Shown here in pieces: positions 1-11,400 of a stretch of 56,886 nt of DNA. Where the stretch lies: positions 1 to 56,886 of the forward strand of contig CANQFK010000009.1 of the NCBI GenBank assembly GCA_947598585.1. Direction: 5' to 3'. The notes under the pieces are model-generated. The model was not told where the DNA came from and did not search any database. It was given only the letters and a program-made list of their open reading frames with translations. A program made the translations under genes and the position numbers. Position 1 is the first letter of the stretch; each line of letters starts with the position of its first letter. Origin of the DNA: an uncultured Clostridia bacterium (lineage in GTDB: Bacteria; Bacillota; Clostridia; Christensenellales; Pumilibacteraceae).

Positions 1-3000
1 TATAACTTTGAAGTGGAGATGAACGGACAAGGTGCGGATTACGAGACCAAGACTGACTTCATGATCATGCCGGGCGCGACCGTAAAAGTCGGCGCGGGCG
101 CAACGCTTACACTTAATGCGAATACGTGGGTGTACGACGGCTTTGTACAAACTGCGCTTCACTCTAAAAGCTATCCCACGGCTGATAATCTCAAAGCGGT
201 GGGATACAGTAAGAGCGGAAATCTTATCGTAGACGGCACACTTATAATAGGCGAAAAAACTACGGTAAAAGATTTTAGCTTAGATGAAATGTTTGGCGGC
301 GGTAAGCCGTTTGTGCCAAAAGTCATTCCCGCTATATTCCTTGGAGTCGTTCAGACAAACGGAACGGGTCGGATTGAAATCCCCGCCGAAACTGTACTTC
401 AAGAAACAATTTCAGACGGTATTAGCGGTTCTAATTATTTTGAATACACGACCACGGCTCGCGTATGGGACGCCGTTCACGAATGTTTCGGAGTTCTTGA
501 GGCAGGCAGAAATTATAACGCGACATCGAGCGAGGAATTTACTCTTACAAATCGCACTTATACAAATACCAAAGGCGGCGTGGAGACTCTTACGTTAAAA
601 CTCGATCAAACAATGCAGGGTTCTTGGAAAGTGGAACATGGCGACAGTCACATTCTCGATTGGAGCAAGCAGGATAGCGACAATTTACCCGATGAGCAAA
701 CTAAGCACACCACTATCACACGTCAATGCTCCGAACTCGGTTGCGATCACAGTGAATCTCGCGAGTTGCTCTATGTACCGGAGAGTTGGGGCGACATTAC
801 CTACACGGGCGACAACTTTACCGATGAGCAACTGCAAGCCGCTATCAACAAGCTATTTGGAGATGATTATGATTTATTCGAAAAAGCGGGTGCAAGTTTG
901 AGCCACGAAACGATCAAGGACGTCAACGAAATGGGCTACGATATTACCGTTACCCTTACCAAAGGATTTTGGGTAAGCAGCAGTAATTATACTACGGATA
1001 ACGTCGCACGCACACTTAAAATCAAGGTAAAAGCGGCAGAGTTGACTGCTGAAAACGTGGAAGTGATCGGTAACGTCACTTACAGCGGACAGGCGCAAAG
1101 ACCCACGATCAAAGTCACTTACAACGGACATGAGCTTACCCTTGACACGCACTACAATGTTGAATACCGCGACAATACCAATGCGGGGCAAGCGACTATT
1201 ACCGTCACCATGATAGACGACAATTACACGGGCGAGTTCGAAGTGCATTTCACTATCGATCCGTTAGAAATAACCGACGCACAAATCGACGGCATTGCGG
1301 ATAGCTACACCTATACAGGCAAGGCGCAAAAACCCGTTCCGTCGTTGACAGTGAACGGACTTGCCGTTCCGCAAGGCGACTATAATGTGGTTTACAGCCA
1401 CGACGGCAAAGACGCCACCTGCACCAATGTGGGTAAGGTGACAGTGACCGTTACAATGCAGGAAAACAAGAACTTTATCGGCACCGTATCCAAGACGTTT
1501 GAGATCACAAAGGCAAATGCCAATGGCGCGCAAGTAACCGTAAAGGGCGAATACACATACAGCGGCAGTGCGCAAACTCCTGAAAGCGGCAATGTACAAG
1601 TGACGCTTGACGGCTTTGAAACGCTTGTGTACGAACAGGACTACACATTTACCGCAACGACCAATACCAATGCGGGCGCGGCGACCGTTACCGTTACGTT
1701 CAAAGGTAACTTCGAGGGTAGCGCTATCGGAACTTTCCAAATAAATAAAAAAGATATTGCCGACATTACCTTTAACGGGGTAAACAACAGCTACGAGTAT
1801 ACGGGCAAGAAAATCAAGCCGCAACCCACAGTGAAGTTTGGCGAGATCGAACTTAAAACAAACAGCGACTTTACCGTGACCTATAACAGCGACAAGGACG
1901 GCGATAAGTGCGTTGACGTTGGCGAAGTTACCGTTACAGTTAGCGGACAAGGCAACTATACGGGCAGTAAGACGTTGAAGTTCACTATCACCCCCAAGAC
2001 CGCAAGCGACGCGCAGATCGAAGTGACGGGCAACTACGTCTACAACAGTCAAGCGCAATCCGTTACTTTGGCGGTTACGTTAGCTGACTATACAATTACG
2101 TCAAGCGACTACACCGTAGATTATGAAACGTCCGATCGTGTAAATGTTGGCACAGTGAACTTTACCGTTAAATTCCAGGGCAATTTCAGCGGTAGCAAAG
2201 AAGCTACTTTCCAAATTGCCAAAGCCAAAGTAACAGTCAAGCCGCAAGCCAAGGAATCTCCCGAGGGCGAGGCACAAGTAACTCTTACCTACGACATAGA
2301 GGGAACAATGTACAACAACGACGAGGACACCCTCAAAAGCGGCATTACGCTCAAACTGAACGGTGACCTTTCCTCCAAGAAAGCAGGCGAAACGCTTAAA
2401 ATCATTGTTGAACTCAGTGAAGATGTAAAGGCACAGCTATCCAACTACGAAATCGATGTATCGCAAACGGCTGACTACACTTTAACGGATGCGGTGTTCA
2501 AGGACGTAACGGTGGAAAACGTGAACGTCACCTACGACGGAGTCGCACACCCCGTAACGGTCAATGGCAAACCCGATAGAGCGCAAGTGACAATAGAGTA
2601 CAAGCAAGACGGTCAAGCGGTGCAGGGCGAACCCAAGGACGCGGGAGTTTACGACGTAACGGTTACGGTTACTCTCGACAGCTACAAAGAGTTGACCGTG
2701 CAACGCAAAGTGACTATTTCCGTTAAAAAACTTACAATAACAGTGCAAAAACAGACCGTGACTTACAGCGGAACGGAACAGCATCCGAACTCAAGCGGTA
2801 GCTATTGGTCTGTGACGGGCGCAGTACAGGGCGAGAGCGTTACTTTGAACCTAAGTGCGTCGCTCACCGACGTGGGCAAGACGGATATTGTTGCTACCGT
2901 TGAGGCAGGCAACAATACCAAACTTTCCAACTACACATACGAAGAATCTTCGCTTACAGTCAAGGACGGTTTTGAAGTGATTGCTAAGGACATCGACGGA

Positions 3001-5091
3001 TTGACATTCGGCGGAGTAGACGAAAGTTACGAGTATACGGGCAAGGAAATCAAGCCGCAACCCACAGTGAAGTTTGGCGAGATCGAACTTAAAACAAACA
3101 GCGACTTTACCGTGACCTATAACAGCGACAAGGACGGCGATAAGTGCGTTGACGTTGGCGAAGTTACCGTTACAGTTAGCGGACAAGGCAACTATACGGG
3201 CAGTAAGATGTTGACGTTTGCTATCACCCCCAAGACCGCAAGCGACGCGCAGATCGAAGTGACGGGCAACTACGTTTACAACGGCGAAGAGCAAAGTGTT
3301 GATTTGGCGGTTACGTTAGCAGACTACACAATTACGTCAAGCGACTACACCGTAGATTATGGAACATCCGATCGCATAAATGTTGGCACAGTGAACTTTA
3401 CCGTTAAATTCCAGGGCAATTTCAGCGGAAACAAAGAACTTACTTTCCGAATCACAACCAAGAACGCGTCATTAACAGTAGACGAAGTCAAGTTTACTTT
3501 TGACCGCACCGAACACAACGCAACGTCCGCGACTTACACATTTACCGATGTGTTGCCCGACGATCAAAAGGATATCACAGTTATCCTCAACGGCAGCGGC
3601 ACAAACGTTGGCAGTTATGATGTCACCGCAACTTTCGGCGGCGACAAAGCTGGCAACTACAACATTACCGTCAACGGTAGCAAAAAGCTGGTAATAGAGG
3701 CGGCAGAGATAGACAGCGTTAACGTTACGAGTACCCACACCTATAACGGTGAGGAACAAACTCCCACTCTTACGGTCAAGGCCGGCGAGATCGAACTCAA
3801 TTCCGACGAGTACAGCGTTAGCTATGTTGGCAACCGTATCAATGCGAGCGAGGAAGTGACTGTCAGGGTGGAAGCGAAAGGACAAAACTTTGTCGGCAAC
3901 GGTAGCGCGACATTCCAAATTGCAAAAGCGCCTGTTACCGTGACGGTAAACAACCAACAAAGCGTTTATGGTGAAAACTTTGTTAGCGAGTTTACATTCG
4001 ACGAAGATGGCGTGCTTGCAGTGGACCAAGACAGAGTACGCATAAAAGATTACCTGAATATAGTGTGCAACGCAAGCGCGACCAAAAATGTCGGAGATTA
4101 CGAAATAACCGCGACCATAACATCACAACCGGATAATTATGTGATAACGGTAGCTAAGCAAGGCACATATACGGTGACCGCGCGACCGGTTACGGTGACT
4201 GTAAACGATCAAGACAACGTATACGGCTACAACAAGGACTACGCTTTTGTCGCCGGAGCTTGGAGTGTTACCGAGGGCACGCTTGCATACGACGAAACCG
4301 ATGAGATTCTCGGAATAACACTCACCAAGCCGCAGATTACCGGTGCCGGTACCTATGCTATCACGGCTTCTTGGGACAACAACAATTATGAGGTGACATT
4401 TGAAGGCAGCTGGGCAGGCGAGGACGAACACAAAGATCATGCAGGCACATACACGGTGACCAAATTGCAGTTGACCGACGGTGAAAATGCAACTCACTTC
4501 GTTCTCAGCGTAGACGACGACGTGTTCAACGAGCAGTCGCCCGAGCCTTACAATTATGACGGGACCGCGATAAAACTCACCGCACAGGTGGCTGTCGATG
4601 AGGGCGACGATTATCGTATGCTCGAAGCGACAGTGGATCCCGCGGAGATCACGCAAAGCGGCGTTATAGAGGTGACCGTAACAATAAATGACAACAACTA
4701 TTACGGAAGCAAGACATTTACTCTCCTCGTGCTGGACGAAAGCGGTTACACTACCAATATTCACACTGTGCTTGCCGCTCTCGATGAGTTGGTGGGCGAT
4801 GTGACGATCGATACGCTCGCTTCTACCGAGGAATACTTCGTTATGGTAAAGGGCATTATCGAGGAAATCAATAAACTTACCGAGGAAGAAAAACAGATCG
4901 CTTCCGAAGAACTTCAAAAGTATATCGACCTTGTCGACGCTTGGAATAGCGCTGCCGACCTTAACGAGAACGTCATTGAAACCGCAAAGGCATTGGCTGA
5001 CGCACCTATCAAGTGGCTGTTCTTGGTCGCTTCGATCAACGCACTGCTTGCCGCTATCATTATATTTTCAAAAGGAGGGATAAGATTATGA
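1..5091 (+). CDS. Giant repeat-built surface protein, 3' part (N-terminus outside window)
   Basis: The frame is open to the left edge, so this is the C-terminal part (about 1,696 residues) of a larger protein; the GTG at 13 is not a convincing start. Most of it is a chain of beta-rich modules of about 80-90 residues with recurring signatures (YTGKAQKP, NVGTVNFTV, ITKA/ITPK joints), followed by MBG-like modules (VTVNDQDNVYGYN). This resembles bacterial surface Ig-like/MBG repeat proteins. A charged helical stretch precedes a C-terminal hydrophobic segment ending in Lys/Arg, consistent with a membrane anchor; no LPXTG motif is seen. Modules at 1792-2198 and 3028-3434 are nearly identical in DNA. 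The stop overlaps the next gene's start (ATGA), so the two are translationally coupled. Role inferred: adhesin or cell-envelope scaffold. Confidence 0.85.
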   Translation, partial: YNFEVEMNGQGADYETKTDFMIMPGATVKVGAGATLTLNANTWVYDGFVQTALHSKSYPTADNLKAVGYSKSGNLIVDGTLIIGEKTTVKDFSLDEMFGGGKPFVPKVIPAIFLGVVQTNGTGRIEIPAETVLQETISDGISGSNYFEYTTTARVWDAVHECFGVLEAGRNYNATSSEEFTLTNRTYTNTKGGVETLTLKLDQTMQGSWKVEHGDSHILDWSKQDSDNLPDEQTKHTTITRQCSELGCDHSESRELLYVPESWGDITYTGDNFTDEQLQAAINKLFGDDYDLFEKAGASLSHETIKDVNEMGYDITVTLTKGFWVSSSNYTTDNVARTLKIKVKAAELTAENVEVIGNVTYSGQAQRPTIKVTYNGHELTLDTHYNVEYRDNTNAGQATITVTMIDDNYTGEFEVHFTIDPLEITDAQIDGIADSYTYTGKAQKPVPSLTVNGLAVPQGDYNVVYSHDGKDATCTNVGKVTVTVTMQENKNFIGTVSKTFEITKANANGAQVTVKGEYTYSGSAQTPESGNVQVTLDGFETLVYEQDYTFTATTNTNAGAATVTVTFKGNFEGSAIGTFQINKKDIADITFNGVNNSYEYTGKKIKPQPTVKFGEIELKTNSDFTVTYNSDKDGDKCVDVGEVTVTVSGQGNYTGSKTLKFTITPKTASDAQIEVTGNYVYNSQAQSVTLAVTLADYTITSSDYTVDYETSDRVNVGTVNFTVKFQGNFSGSKEATFQIAKAKVTVKPQAKESPEGEAQVTLTYDIEGTMYNNDEDTLKSGITLKLNGDLSSKKAGETLKIIVELSEDVKAQLSNYEIDVSQTADYTLTDAVFKDVTVENVNVTYDGVAHPVTVNGKPDRAQVTIEYKQDGQAVQGEPKDAGVYDVTVTVTLDSYKELTVQRKVTISVKKLTITVQKQTVTYSGTEQHPNSSGSYWSVTGAVQGESVTLNLSASLTDVGKTDIVATVEAGNNTKLSNYTYEESSLTVKDGFEVIAKDIDGLTFGGVDESYEYTGKEIKPQPTVKFGEIELKTNSDFTVTYNSDKDGDKCVDVGEVTVTVSGQGNYTGSKMLTFAITPKTASDAQIEVTGNYVYNGEEQSVDLAVTLADYTITSSDYTVDYGTSDRINVGTVNFTVKFQGNFSGNKELTFRITTKNASLTVDEVKFTFDRTEHNATSATYTFTDVLPDDQKDITVILNGSGTNVGSYDVTATFGGDKAGNYNITVNGSKKLVIEAAEIDSVNVTSTHTYNGEEQTPTLTVKAGEIELNSDEYSVSYVGNRINASEEVTVRVEAKGQNFVGNGSATFQIAKAPVTVTVNNQQSVYGENFVSEFTFDEDGVLAVDQDRVRIKDYLNIVCNASATKNVGDYEITATITSQPDNYVITVAKQGTYTVTARPVTVTVNDQDNVYGYNKDYAFVAGAWSVTEGTLAYDETDEILGITLTKPQITGAGTYAITASWDNNNYEVTFEGSWAGEDEHKDHAGTYTVTKLQLTDGENATHFVLSVDDDVFNEQSPEPYNYDGTAIKLTAQVAVDEGDDYRMLEATVDPAEITQSGVIEVTVTINDNNYYGSKTFTLLVLDESGYTTNIHTVLAALDELVGDVTIDTLASTEEYFVMVKGIIEEINKLTEEEKQIASEELQKYIDLVDAWNSAADLNENVIETAKALADAPIKWLFLVASINALLAAIIIFSKGGIRL

Positions 5092-5654
5092 AAAAGAGAT
5101 TGGCAATTCTTACGATTTTGTTTATGCTGGCGGCGGTAATGCTTGCCGCTTGTGCAGATCCTAAACTCACGGCAATAGAAATTTTGCAACAACGGTATAA
5201 TGATATAGCGACAGCCAAGACGATCAAACAGGAAATAACGATAACACAGGGCAACTTTACGCAATATGAGAGTACTGTGACCTATACCAAAACAGAATCG
5301 GGTTATAACGTTACGGGAAGCGAAAAGAGACTCAATGACGCAAACGCCGAACAGATGTATTCCGTCACGCAAGTAAACGAACAAGTTAGCAGCGCTTCGG
5401 AAGCCAAACCCACGATCAAGTTGGACGAAAGCTACTTTGAAGAAGGTTACCGTCTGACTGAAACAGGGCTTGCGGCAACGGTCAAAGCGGAATACGTCAA
5501 AGAGGTGTTCGGAACTACGGACGAGGATCTGAAAGCGCCTACAAACAACCTTACGGTTGAAATGGACGTGACTGACGAGCATCTCGCAACTATGCGAATC
5601 GGTTATGTTTCGGACGGCAGCAACGTTACGATAGTTCTCACCATGAGTTATTGA
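5088..5654 (+). CDS. Small lipoprotein coupled to the giant surface protein
   Basis: Protein of 188 aa. The start at 5088 is chosen because AAAGGAGGG lies about 8 bases upstream and the ATG overlaps the previous stop; an upstream in-frame start at 5013 would add residues inside the previous gene and destroy the signal peptide. The N-terminus is a lipoprotein signal (MKKR, hydrophobic run, LAAC lipobox), so the mature protein should begin at Cys20 and be lipid-anchored outside the cell. The rest is Thr/Glu-rich and probably beta-structured; I recognise no family. Coupling suggests it works with the surface protein, perhaps in its folding or anchoring; that is inference. Confidence 0.85.
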   Translation: MKKRLAILTILFMLAAVMLAACADPKLTAIEILQQRYNDIATAKTIKQEITITQGNFTQYESTVTYTKTESGYNVTGSEKRLNDANAEQMYSVTQVNEQVSSASEAKPTIKLDESYFEEGYRLTETGLAATVKAEYVKEVFGTTDEDLKAPTNNLTVEMDVTDEHLATMRIGYVSDGSNVTIVLTMSY

Positions 5655-5717
5655 TTTGATATTTTTCGTTTTCAAATCGTTCAATATACCCGAACTTTAA
5701 TAGGAATATTACTAAAC

Positions 5718-5755
5718 AGTTACTTTGCGGTCGTCATTGCTTCCGCAAAGTAACT
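5718..5755 (+). terminator. Hairpin after lipoprotein gene
   Basis: A perfect 13-bp stem (AGTTACTTTGCGG pairing with CCGCAAAGTAACT) with a 12-base loop lies 63 bases after the lipoprotein stop. It is followed by TATGTAAT rather than a strong T run, so it may be a weak terminator or an mRNA 3'-end stabiliser. It separates the surface-protein operon from the ABC transporter operon. Confidence 0.6.
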
Positions 5756-5858
5756 TATGTAATACTCATTCATTGGATAAATAGGGAATAATCACGAATA
5801 ATATTTATAAGAAAATTCGGAAACTATTTTACGAATAATTTAATCAAGGAGAAAAACT

Positions 5859-6728
5859 GTGCATAATACCAAGGCATTCGCTCAACTCAATAATGACAGT
5901 TCAACGCCGAAAAAATTCTCGGAAAATGCAGATAAATCGGATCGAAAAACCCCGATAGTGGAAATAGACGGACTATGTAAAAAGTATTCAAAAAAGGCAG
6001 ATTACGCCGTTCGCAACGTTTCATTCAACTGTTATGCGGGCGAAATAGTGGGCTTGTTGGGTCATAATGGCGCAGGCAAATCTACGACTCTTAAATGTTT
6101 GGAAGGAATGTTGCCCTTTGATGAGGGCAAAATTATGATCGACGGTCATGATGTAAAAAAAGAACCCATTGCAGCAAAAGCCAACATGGGCTTCGTGACT
6201 GATAATCATGCGGTGTTTGTTAAAATGACAGGCATGGAATATCTATCCTTTATGGCAACGGTTTATAAGGTCCCGCAGGATATAAGACGCGAGCGTTATG
6301 AGCAGTTGGAAAAAATATTTTGTTTAGGCGACGCCGTCAACAACCTCATCAGTAGCTATTCGCACGGTATGCGACAAAAAATATGTATGATGGGCTCGCT
6401 TATGCATTGGCCCAGGCTATGGATTTTGGACGAACCGTTGACGGGACTCGATCCGCGCACGATGAAAGCGGTTCGTGAATTTATGAAAGATTACGCCGCC
6501 GAAGGCAACTGTATAATATTCAGTTCTCACGCTTTGGCAAGCGTTGCTCAGATCTGCGACAGAGTGGTGCTCATTCGCCGAGGGCAACAAATAGACGCGC
6601 TGAATATACGGCAAATGATGAATGACGATCCCAACTTCGACTTCGAAAGTTTTTTCTTGGAGGGCGAGCGCCGTGCGGAAGAGGAAATGGAGCGCAAAGA
6701 GCAGGTGGACGACAATGAAAAAAATTGA
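5859..6728 (+). CDS. ABC transporter ATP-binding protein
   Basis: A 289-aa cytoplasmic ATPase that would power the permease encoded next. Walker A GHNGAGKST is at about residues 68-76, the signature SYSHGMRQ at 166-173, Walker B LWILDEP at 187-193, the D-loop GLDPR at 196-200 and the switch His at 224. The usual Q-loop glutamine appears replaced (GFVTDNH). A 30-residue polar N-terminal extension precedes the domain. The start is GTG, preceded by AAGGAG. The 3' end overlaps the permease start by 14 bases. Organisation resembles ABC-2-type exporters with one ATPase and one permease. Substrate unknown; neighbouring secreted proteins make export or envelope work plausible. Confidence 0.93.
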   Translation: MHNTKAFAQLNNDSSTPKKFSENADKSDRKTPIVEIDGLCKKYSKKADYAVRNVSFNCYAGEIVGLLGHNGAGKSTTLKCLEGMLPFDEGKIMIDGHDVKKEPIAAKANMGFVTDNHAVFVKMTGMEYLSFMATVYKVPQDIRRERYEQLEKIFCLGDAVNNLISSYSHGMRQKICMMGSLMHWPRLWILDEPLTGLDPRTMKAVREFMKDYAAEGNCIIFSSHALASVAQICDRVVLIRRGQQIDALNIRQMMNDDPNFDFESFFLEGERRAEEEMERKEQVDDNEKN

Positions 6729-8463
6729 CACCGAATTGGTGGGCGCTCTTCTCAAAAAACAGCGTATCGAATCAATTTATCGCTATCGTCGCGGACGATT
6801 TGACATTACGGGCTTTTTACTCGGAACTTTGCTTGTGGCAGCTATCATTGCGCTTTTTGTTGTGTTTTTCGGGAAATTTGTCGGAATTTATACGCAAGTA
6901 AAAGGCGTGTTCGGGGTAGAGGGCGTCGAAAACAGACCTGCTTTTCATTACGATTTACGCCTGTACGAATTGCTGACGCTTTTATATGCGGTGGTATTTG
7001 TGTTTATGACGTTGAGCGCGATCTCTCAAATCAATCGCCAAATTTTCGATGCGGACGGAGCCAGACTGTATTCTGCGATGCCGATAGACGCCGTAAGCCT
7101 GTATATAGCAAAAATATGCACAATATATTTGTCGCAATTATTTGTTTCGACGGCAGTAGTGCTTACAATAAATATTACCGTGGCATATAATGTTTTTCAA
7201 AACATAACTTTGGGTTGGCAATTTTGGGTCATTACCGCTGTTATTTGTTTGATATTGCCGCTATTGACGATCGCGATCGGCTCGTTGCTCGCAATACCTG
7301 TCAATGCTGTAAAGCGCTTTTTGAAGGACAAGTTTTTGCTCAACTTTGTGCTGGTAACGCTCGTAACGGGAGTGGCTTTTTGGTTATATTCCATTGTGCT
7401 GGACGCCGTAAGGCAAATGTTGCTTGGAGATGATCTCAAATTCTTTTTCGACGAGGTCAAGATGACAGCGATCGTCGGGCTCGTTCAATGCTTGTATCCC
7501 GTAAAGTGGCTGATCGATCTGCTGCTTGTAAGCATTTCCCCTGCGACGCTCGGGATCGGACACAATGTGATCGTTGCAGGTTTGGGCATTGCGGGAGTTT
7601 TGGTCGTATGTATTGCTTTGTCGCTTGTAATGTTGCGATTTATGTTGCAACGGGCATTGCAATCCCGAAATATCGGAAACGGCAACTATCTAAGACGGAG
7701 CGGCAATCTGCAAAGCGGCAAGTACGGTTTTTTTGCCCTGGTCAAAAAGGATTTTTTGCTTATTTTCCGCACTCCGTCATACATGTTCAGTTATCTTTCG
7801 GTGGCTGTTGTAACGCCGCTTATGGTTTATTTTTGCATGACGGTAGGTTCGTCTTTGATAGAAAGTCTTGTCGGATTGCAACTTGACCTGGAACTTTCGC
7901 TGTTTCTCACGCTGTTGTTTGGCGCTCTCACCAATGTTTTCTGCGCTACAAACATAAGTCGCGACGGCGAGATGTTTTACTCTGTCAAAGCATACCCGTT
8001 GGGCTATAAACCTGTATTTTTCTCCAAAGTCTTTATGTGTATGATGGTGACCGCGCTGTCGCAATTGGCCAACGCGATCGTGTTATCCTGCACGGGGCTG
8101 GTCAGCTGGTATGGAGGATTATTTGTTTTTGCGGTAGGTACGGTTTTTGGTTTTGTCAATATTTGCGTTGCAACGCGTTACGACTTTAACCATGCGCGAT
8201 TCTCCACCGACGAGGACGGCGAAATCAAGGAATCGGGCGGAGTTGTATCTACGATCATAGTCTTTGGTATGATAACGGCGTTTGCGGTAGGCGGCACACT
8301 TTTTATCGGACGTGTGTTGTCCGAACTCACGCAACAAAGCATGGCATGGCTGACCTATGTAGTGGGTGGAGCGGTTGCCGCTCTGTGCGCGATATTTGCC
8401 TACTTGTATTTTGTAAGAAACTTGGGCAACAAGTACTATCAATTTGAAGGAGGGGAAATCTGA
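6715..8463 (+). CDS. ABC transporter permease (ABC-2-like)
   Basis: Membrane protein of 582 aa with many hydrophobic segments in two halves (roughly residues 35-60, 90-120, 140-250, 290-320, then a second set from about 355 onward), as in large ABC-2-type exporter permeases. The start at 6715 (MKKIDTELVG) is chosen over an in-frame position at 6622 because the latter lies deep inside the ATPase gene and would add a hydrophilic, out-of-family stretch. The stop overlaps the next start by one base (TGATG). Together with the ATPase it forms a transporter; the cargo is unknown. Confidence 0.88.
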   Translation: MKKIDTELVGALLKKQRIESIYRYRRGRFDITGFLLGTLLVAAIIALFVVFFGKFVGIYTQVKGVFGVEGVENRPAFHYDLRLYELLTLLYAVVFVFMTLSAISQINRQIFDADGARLYSAMPIDAVSLYIAKICTIYLSQLFVSTAVVLTINITVAYNVFQNITLGWQFWVITAVICLILPLLTIAIGSLLAIPVNAVKRFLKDKFLLNFVLVTLVTGVAFWLYSIVLDAVRQMLLGDDLKFFFDEVKMTAIVGLVQCLYPVKWLIDLLLVSISPATLGIGHNVIVAGLGIAGVLVVCIALSLVMLRFMLQRALQSRNIGNGNYLRRSGNLQSGKYGFFALVKKDFLLIFRTPSYMFSYLSVAVVTPLMVYFCMTVGSSLIESLVGLQLDLELSLFLTLLFGALTNVFCATNISRDGEMFYSVKAYPLGYKPVFFSKVFMCMMVTALSQLANAIVLSCTGLVSWYGGLFVFAVGTVFGFVNICVATRYDFNHARFSTDEDGEIKESGGVVSTIIVFGMITAFAVGGTLFIGRVLSELTQQSMAWLTYVVGGAVAALCAIFAYLYFVRNLGNKYYQFEGGEI

Positions 8464-11400
8464 TGAGAAAAACCATTATATCGCTCATAATAGTTCTGCC
8501 TATGATCTTTGTATTAGTGATATTTTCTTCTCTTAATTTAGTAAGTATCAACGTTCCCGTGTCCGTAAGCGGAATACGGGTATATGCCGACGGGGATTTG
8601 TTATCGGAGGGAAACGCACTGTATGTAGATATGGCGGATCAAAAAGATCATACCATAACGGCGCAGGTAGAGCCCGCCAATGCCTCCGAAAAAGGATATA
8701 TACTCGAAAGCGACAACACGGAAGTGCTGATAGTCAATGACGACGGCTTTATAAAAGCAGTCGGCGAAGGCACCGCCAATATCAAAGCGACAAGTAAGGA
8801 TAAGGGGTACACGGATAGCGTTCCCGTCGTGGTCACTTCCTCCAAACCTTACGGAATGTCTTTTTCGCTGTTTAATAGCGATGGCGATGCCGTGCCTATG
8901 AAGTACAATCAAGCAACGTCTACTTACACGGTAGCTTCCGATCTGAAAGTTGGGACGTACACTTATAAGGTGAATATTTCGGGAGGCACATCTGCCGAAT
9001 ATTCGCTCATTGCCACGGATAGTATTCGAGCGGTGATCAATAAAGGCAACCAAAGTATAATGTTGCCTTTCAGCGGCAAGACGTCTTTGCGGCTTCAAAT
9101 AGAGGACGCGGTAGTCAACGGCATGCTCAATCAAACGCTTACAAGTACGATCGGTTTGGAAGTTAGCAAGGTGACGACCGATAGCGGCATAGTTGTAAAC
9201 GGAGTTGCGGACGGTAATACCGTATTGCTTGCAAAGGGTGCAACACAAGCGACTATGTATGTGGAATGCGAAGGCGAACCTATGCTTAGCGGCGCGGGGA
9301 TACAAAGCGCAAGGTGTATCGTCCACGACGAAGCAAGGGCAATCTCGGACAACTGTCACATTATCGAAGTCACGTTGGACAACAACTTTTCGGGTGAAAA
9401 AATCGACGCCCGATTGACCGCAAACGGTCATAGCGTACCTGTAAAATTCAGTTTTTCGGATTTTGATTTTAAGCTGCAATCCTCGATAATCAAAGAACAA
9501 GCAGGCACATATACCTCGGTCATACTCAAAGATACAATGACGACTTTTTACGCGGTACCCGCCGTGGATCTTTCGGGCGTTGAATTTGAGTGGACTACGG
9601 AGAATAAAGAGCTTATATTAAAGCCCGATGAGGACGGATATACATGCTCATTCAAGGCGAGCAAGAATGGCACTTATAAAGTTGCTGTTCAGGCGTTGCG
9701 CGATGGCGCAAATTACGGCGATCCAAAGGAACTTACGGTCACGGTGACGACCAAGATCAACAGCATATGGATAAACAATAAGGTAAATGTCGATCTATCC
9801 GAACGTTATACCGTGGGCGGGCAAAAGTACGGTCCGAACGGTAGTTTGATCGATAACACGGACTATGTTATAGAGTTTACCGTCACCAAGAAAGGACAGC
9901 CCGTACCCGTTAAGAATGATTTTGAAAGCCTGGAATTTGTTGTATCCGATCCGTCGTTAGCGGCGGTTACCATACATGACGGAAAGGCATACCTTGACGT
10001 AAAAGGCACAGGAGCGATCACTGTCACGGTACAGTGGGAATATAACGATGAGTTCGGCGGCAACGCAAAACAATCGATAAACCTTAACGTAGTGAGCGAC
10101 GCGGTCGAAGTGGATAATTATCCCGATCTTGTAAAGGCTACGGACGAGGGGTATAAGGTGGTGCTAACGAAAAATATCATGCTTGGTACCAAAGCCGACG
10201 GCGAGGTAATGTCGCTTGATGAGCGCAAAAGCATAGTGGCGCAACACCGATATAAATCGACATATAATACTGTTTTTTACGGAGAGGACAAAAATCACAA
10301 CTCCGAGGAAGCCTATGTAATGTATGCTATGGAATTTAAGGCAGACGTCTACGGCAACGGGTTCGATCTGAATGCGGAATACTTCACCAATGCGGTGGAC
10401 GCCGCAGGTACGCCGACGATATTCCGCGGTCCGCTGGTATTTGTGGAATATAAGGCTGTCGCGTCTGTGGCAGGGCAGGACAACATTGCTTTCCTTATAC
10501 GCACCGACGGGGTCAAACTCTACGGCGTCAATCTTTTGGGTTGCAGTGACGAATCGCTCTATGAGTATGACCGTAACGGCAATGCCACCTATCAGCTTAA
10601 TAATCTGAACAAGTTAGGCACCACGTTGGAGATCAACGCGGATTGCAGTGTGGTCAATTGCCGCATACGCAACGGCCGCAACGTGGTACGCGTCTATGGC
10701 GGCAACAGCGACGGAAATAAATATTTTGTCACCGCTATACCGTCCAACGGTTTGGACGCAAGCGAGCAGATCAATGTCACTATCGATGGTTGCATCATCA
10801 CGCAGGGTAGAGAATTTCTTGTCAAGGTAGGCGCCAACAAAGCGCTTCAAGCAAATCGGATCAATGGTCAGGAACCTGTTTTGAAAGATGAAAACGGCAA
10901 AGCCTACACGGAAAAAAGCAAGGTAGTCAACGGTAAAACATATTATACAAACAATTACGACGTGGGGAGCATCGCCGCCGACAGCTTCTTTTACAAGCAC
11001 TACGTCATGACAGATCTGACATTGCGCAATACGGTCCTCGAAACCAGCGGTCTGTTTTGCGTGGGAGTAGAAAGCAACTTCTCGGGAGCGTTGCTCTACG
11101 AGGGAGTGGATACAATGACAGGCGACGTAGCTACTTATGCCAAGATAACGCCTTCGTGGCGCAAATCCGGCGCAACTTCTTTTGCAAGTATATTGCGTCT
11201 TGAAGGTGATGTGCGAACCTATGATTGGAAAGACGTGGCGCATGTGGATAGCAGCACTTTGATCGAACCTGTGGGCGATGGCGTACTCAGTGATCTGATG
11301 AAATTCGATATCGCCGCTATGCTTAAAGAAGTAGACGGCAATCCCGATTATGCCAAGTTGCTTTACAAAACAAATGACGGAAAGACCTTTGTTCACGGCG

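Noticed and set aside
874..4917. Long open frames on the minus strand opposite the giant surface gene
   Set aside because: They are shadows of a repetitive coding region with biased codons; they lack ribosome sites and give Cys/His/Arg-rich sequences without domains.
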